Part shown: positions 60,624 through 64,000 of the stretch, piece after piece | Position numbering within the stretch: position 1 is the first letter of the stretch | Layout: every line of letters begins with the position of its first letter | Assembly (NCBI GenBank): GCA_963840095.1 | Contig: CAWIXN010000014.1 | Coordinates: 310,001-374,000 of the forward strand | Source of the DNA: DATBGO01 sp963840095 | GTDB taxonomy: Bacteria; Actinomycetota; Actinomycetes; Streptosporangiales; Streptosporangiaceae | DNA: 64,000 nt | Direction: 5' to 3' | Notes under the pieces: model-generated | Seen by the model: the letters and a program-made list of their open reading frames with translations, nothing else | What the model was told of the DNA's origin: nothing | The model's database searches: none | Made by a program: the position numbers and the translations under genes

Positions 60624-63600
60624 ATGCCGGTCGTGTGGACGTCATACGGTGCGCCGGCGTACGAGGCGCTGGGGCTGGCCGTGGCGGAAGCCAAGGATGG
60701 TGATCCGCTTGCGCCGGTGAGCGTGCTGGTGCCGGCGAATCTGTGCGGCGTCGTGGCGAGGCGGGTTCTCGCGCGCGGGGTGGCCGGGCGGGGCGGTGTC
60801 GCGGGATTGTCGGTGCTGACGGTAGATCGGCTGGCTGAGCGGATCGCCGCGCCTGCGCTGACGGGGGCTGGGCGGCGGCCGGCGACGAGCGCGGTGCTTG
60901 CGGCGGCGTGGCGGCGGGCCCTGGCCGAGGACGCGGGGGTCTTCGCTCCGGTTGCGGCGCATCCGGTCACGGTGCAGGCCCTGGCTGACCGTCATCGCGA
61001 GCTGCGGGAGGTGGACGACGCCGCGCTGGACGCGATCGCTGGCAGCGGAGCCGGTTGCGTCCGACCTGGTGCGGCTGCACCGTGTCGTTGCCGGGTTGCT
61101 GGCGGCCCGCTGGTACGACCCGGTGGACCTGCGCCGTACCGCGGCCGGGCTGCTGCGCGGCGGGCCGCGGCTGGGCGGTGAGATCGGGGCGGTGGTGCTG
61201 TTCCTGCCGCAGGAACTGCCGCTGAGCGCGACGGCCATGCTGCGTGAGCTGGCCGGTGCTGGCATCCGGGTCGTCGCTGGCATGACCGGTGACGCGCGGG
61301 CGGACGCCGGCGTGCTGGAGACTTTGCGGCGCATCGGCGCCGATGAGGACCGTGATGCTGCGGCGGCTCCGGCGACGGCGACCAGCATCGTGCATGCGTC
61401 CGACCCGGACGATGAGGTCCGGTGCGTGGTCCGGCTGGTCGCGGGGAAGCTGGCCGGGGTCCGGGCCGAACGGGTCGCCGTGCTGTACGGCTCCGCCGAG
61501 CCGTATGCCCGGCTGCTGGCTGAGCATCTGGATGCGGCAGGGATCACCACGAACGGCGCCGCGGTGCGGCCGGTGATCGAGCGGACTTTCCCGCGTGCCC
61601 TGCTGGATCTGCTGGCCCTGCCCGATCACGGGTGGCGCCGCGACGAGGTCCTCGCGCTGCTCGCGCAGGCCCCGGTCCGCGGCCCGGGCGGGTACCGGGT
61701 GCCGGCCGCGCGGTGGGAGCGCATCTCCCGCGCCGCGGGCGTGGTCGCGGGCGGTGACTGGGAGTCCCGCCTGTGCGGGTACGCCGCCACGCAGCGGGCG
61801 GCTGCGGCGGCGGAGCGGAACTGCGAGGCGCCACGCCAGGGGCTGATCGCCCGCCATGAACGCGACGCCGAGGCCGCGGATGCGCTGCGCGCGTTCGTCG
61901 CCGGCCTGAAGAGCCGTCTTGAGCGAGCGGGCGAGCTGAGGTCGTGGCCGGACCTGGCGCGGTGGGCGGCTGAGACGTTCCGTGCCGTGCTCGGCGATGC
62001 TGAGGACGAGCCGTGGCTGCCCGAGGAGGAGGCGCGGGCGGCGGCGAAGGTGCAGCAGGTCATGGCCGGGCTGTCCGGGCTCGGCGCGATCGAGCCGGCC
62101 GCTGATCTGACCGCGCTGCGGCTGACGCTGGAGCTGGAACTGGCCGATGACCTGCCGCGCCAGGGGCGATTCGGCACCGGGGTGCTGGTGGGGCCGCTGG
62201 GGTCGGCGATCGGGCTGGACGCCGATGTCGTGTTCGTGGTCGGGCTGGCCGAGGGGATGGTGCCCGGGCGGCTGCATGAGGACGGGTTGCTGCCCGAACG
62301 GGTGCGGGCCCTGGCCGGCGGGCAGCTCGCGCCGTTGCGGAACAGGTTCGATCGGCAGCACCGGTACCTGCTCGCCGCGCTGGCGGCTGCGCCTGAGCGG
62401 GTGGCGTCGTTCCCGCGCGGTGACCTGCGCCGCAGCACGGCGCGGCTGCCATCGCGCTGGCTGCTGCCGTCGCTGCGCGCGCTGGCCGGCGCAGCCGGGG
62501 CTGCACGCATCGCAGTGGGAATCGGTCAGCGGTCCGGTGGCTGGCCGGTTCCCCCTCCTATGCGGCGAGCCTTGCCCGCACGCCGGTACTGGCCAGCGAA
62601 CAGGAATGGCGTCTGCGGGCGGCCATCGCCAGGCACGGCGGCGGGGTGGCGGACGCGCTCGGGGGAGATGTGGCCGTGGCGCGTGCCGTGGCCATGATCC
62701 GTGCCCGGGCCAGCGACCTGCTGACCCGTTTCGACGGCGACGTGTCCGGGCTTGGCATCCCCGATCCGGCCGGTCCTGGCCGGGTCGTCTCACCGACCGC
62801 GCTGGAGGCGTGGGCACGATGCCCGCACGCCTATTTCGTGCAGCGCCTGCTGCGGGTGGAGCCGGCCGGGGCACCGGAAGAGCTGATCGAGATCAGCCCG
62901 CTGGAATCGGGCTCCCTGATCCATGAGGTGCTGGACCGGTTCTTCACCGGGCAGTCGCTGAAGGCGGCGGTGCCGGGGCCCGGCCAGCGGTGGACGGCGG
63001 CGCAGCGAGCCGAACTGGGCCGCATCGCCGCACAGACAGCGCTGGAGTTCGAAGCCCGGGGCGTGACCGGGCATCCGGTGCTCTGGCGCCGCGAGCTCGG
63101 CCGGATATGCGCCGATCTGCAGTTGCTGCTCGATGACGACGACCGGCTCCGGGCCGAACAGGGGCGGGTTCAGGTCCGGTCCGAGCTCGTCTTCGGGATG
63201 CAGGGCATGCCCGCTGTGCCGTTCCGGCTGCCTGATGGCCGCGAGGTGCGGTTCCGCGGCAGCGCCGACCGGGTCGACCGCGCCGGTGATGCGCTGGTGG
63301 TCGTCGACTACAAGACCGGCAGCGCCCGCCCGTTCCGGAAGATCGGCGAGATCGATCCGACGGCTGGCGGCACGAAACTCCAGTTGCCGGTCTACGCGCA
63401 CGCCGCCCGCGCCGGCCTCGGCCTGCCGGCGGCTGCCGTGTCGGCCGAGTACTGGTTCCTGCGCAAGGACCGGGGCACCCGGATAGCCGTGCCGCTCACC
63501 CCCGAGGTGGACCAGGCGTTCAGCGCGGCGGTCGCCGCCATCACCGACGGGATCGCCGGTGGGCTCTTCCCGCACCGGCCGCCCGCCGACGACAGCTGGG

Positions 63601-63746
63601 CCGGATTCATCGAGTGCCCGTACTGCGATCCTGACGGCCTGGGGGTCACCGAGCTGCGGGATGGCTGGCGCCGTAAGCGCAGCGACCCCAGGCTGGCCCG
63701 CTACCTTTCCCTGACGGAACCAGATCTGGTCCCGGTGGCGCCGTGA
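60624..63746 (+). pseudogene. AddB/RecB-like PD-(D/E)XK exonuclease, three frameshifts
   Basis: One protein of about 1040 residues is spread over three frames. Part 1 (60624 to about 61046) reads LAPVSVLVPANLCGVVARRV and SVLTVDRLAERI. Part 2 (to about 62500) carries the inactivated helicase-like middle, with VVFVVGLAEGMVPGRLHEDG and APLRNRFDRQHRYLLAALAA. A short third frame (GLHASQWESVSG) bridges to part 4 (about 62550 on) with WARCPHAYFVQRLLRVEPAG, SGSLIHEVLDRFF, nuclease motif DALVVVDYKTGSARPF and the cysteine end IECPYCDPDG. The Cys set suggests an AddB-like iron-sulfur staple. Each shift is +1. Such enzymes repair double-strand breaks with a UvrD/AddA partner, which follows. Confidence 0.85.
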
Positions 63747-63752
63747 CGACGG

Positions 63753-64000
63753 GTGCCGCCTGATGCTGCGGCTCGCACGCAGATCACCGGGCAGCTGGAC
63801 CGGACCCTGTTCGTCGACGCGGGGGCCGGCTCGGGGAAAACCCGCTCGCTGGTGGACCGGGTGGTCGCTGTCGTGCTCCACCCGGACTCGGCCGTCCCGC
63901 TCCGGCACGTGGCGGCCGTGACCTTCACCGAGAAGGCAGGCGCGGAGCTCCGCGACCGGCTGCGGGTCGCGTTCGAGGCCGCGCTGACCGGCGCGGACCC
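63753..64000 (+). CDS. UvrD/AddA-like superfamily 1 helicase, 5' part
   Basis: The first 82 codons from GTG 63753, 6 bases after the nuclease stop; the gene continues past the window. Walker A is seen in LFVDAGAGSGKTRSLVDRVV and motif Ia in AAVTFTEKAGAELRDRLR. With the preceding nuclease it would form an AddAB/AdnAB-type resection pair. Confidence 0.9.
   Translation, partial: MPPDAAARTQITGQLDRTLFVDAGAGSGKTRSLVDRVVAVVLHPDSAVPLRHVAAVTFTEKAGAELRDRLRVAFEAALTGAD

Overview
The window is about 70% GC by eye. Many genes start with GTG, are packed with 4-base stop/start overlaps, and show actinobacterial families: a mycothiol-dependent formaldehyde dehydrogenase, an ECF sigma factor with a fused C-terminal extension, DUF3089 and DUF2254 proteins, and many IclR/TetR/MarR regulators. 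This points to a soil-type Actinomycetota, perhaps near Streptosporangiales. The genus cannot be read from the sequence, and there is no rRNA.

Left part (1-9.7 kb): an IclR regulator cut by the window edge, a nucleotidyltransferase, a metallophosphoesterase, then an APC permease and a dimethylglycine-dehydrogenase-like FAD-GcvT fusion followed by etfB-etfA. A convergent TetR gene has three near-identical palindromes in front of it. An IS110-family element (about 10.2-11.7 kb) separates this block from the next.

Central feature (12.8-20.4 kb): a minus-strand run of IclR regulator, corrinoid protein, methyltetrahydrofolate/corrinoid methyltransferase, ferredoxin-ASKHA corrinoid activator (RACo-like), DUF1638 and MTHFR, mostly joined by ATGA/GTGA overlaps. 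A divergent MttB-family methyltransferase without an in-frame amber codon lies opposite. Together these look like a corrinoid-dependent demethylation pathway for a quaternary amine such as glycine betaine. The product, dimethylglycine, could feed the FAD-GcvT/ETF pair, methyl-THF could feed MTHFR, and formaldehyde could be handled by the mycothiol-dependent dehydrogenase at 48.9-50.0 kb. The substrate is inferred.

Middle part (20.4-50 kb): ordinary single genes (DUF1697, MarR, DUF3089 lipoprotein, methyltransferases, AIM24, CMD family, SnoaL-like, DUF2254, carbonic anhydrase, PAC2, MFS, VOC, aldo/keto reductase, class IV aminotransferase, sulfotransferase-like). Less ordinary are a membrane-tethered ECF sigma factor carrying a zinc-binding anti-sigma-like segment, a 1342-residue internally duplicated membrane protein, an IspH paralogue with altered motifs, and small remnants of a methyltransferase and an integrase.

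Right part (50-64 kb): repeat-rich surface or membrane proteins, a tRNA-Thr(GGT), then a lower-GC stretch of small unknown genes that looks like a decayed genomic island (56.2-60.6 kb), and finally a frameshifted AddB/RecB-like nuclease gene followed by the start of a UvrD/AddA-like helicase. Several genes between 44.9 and 63.7 kb are split by single frameshifts; either real decay or base-level sequence errors would explain this.
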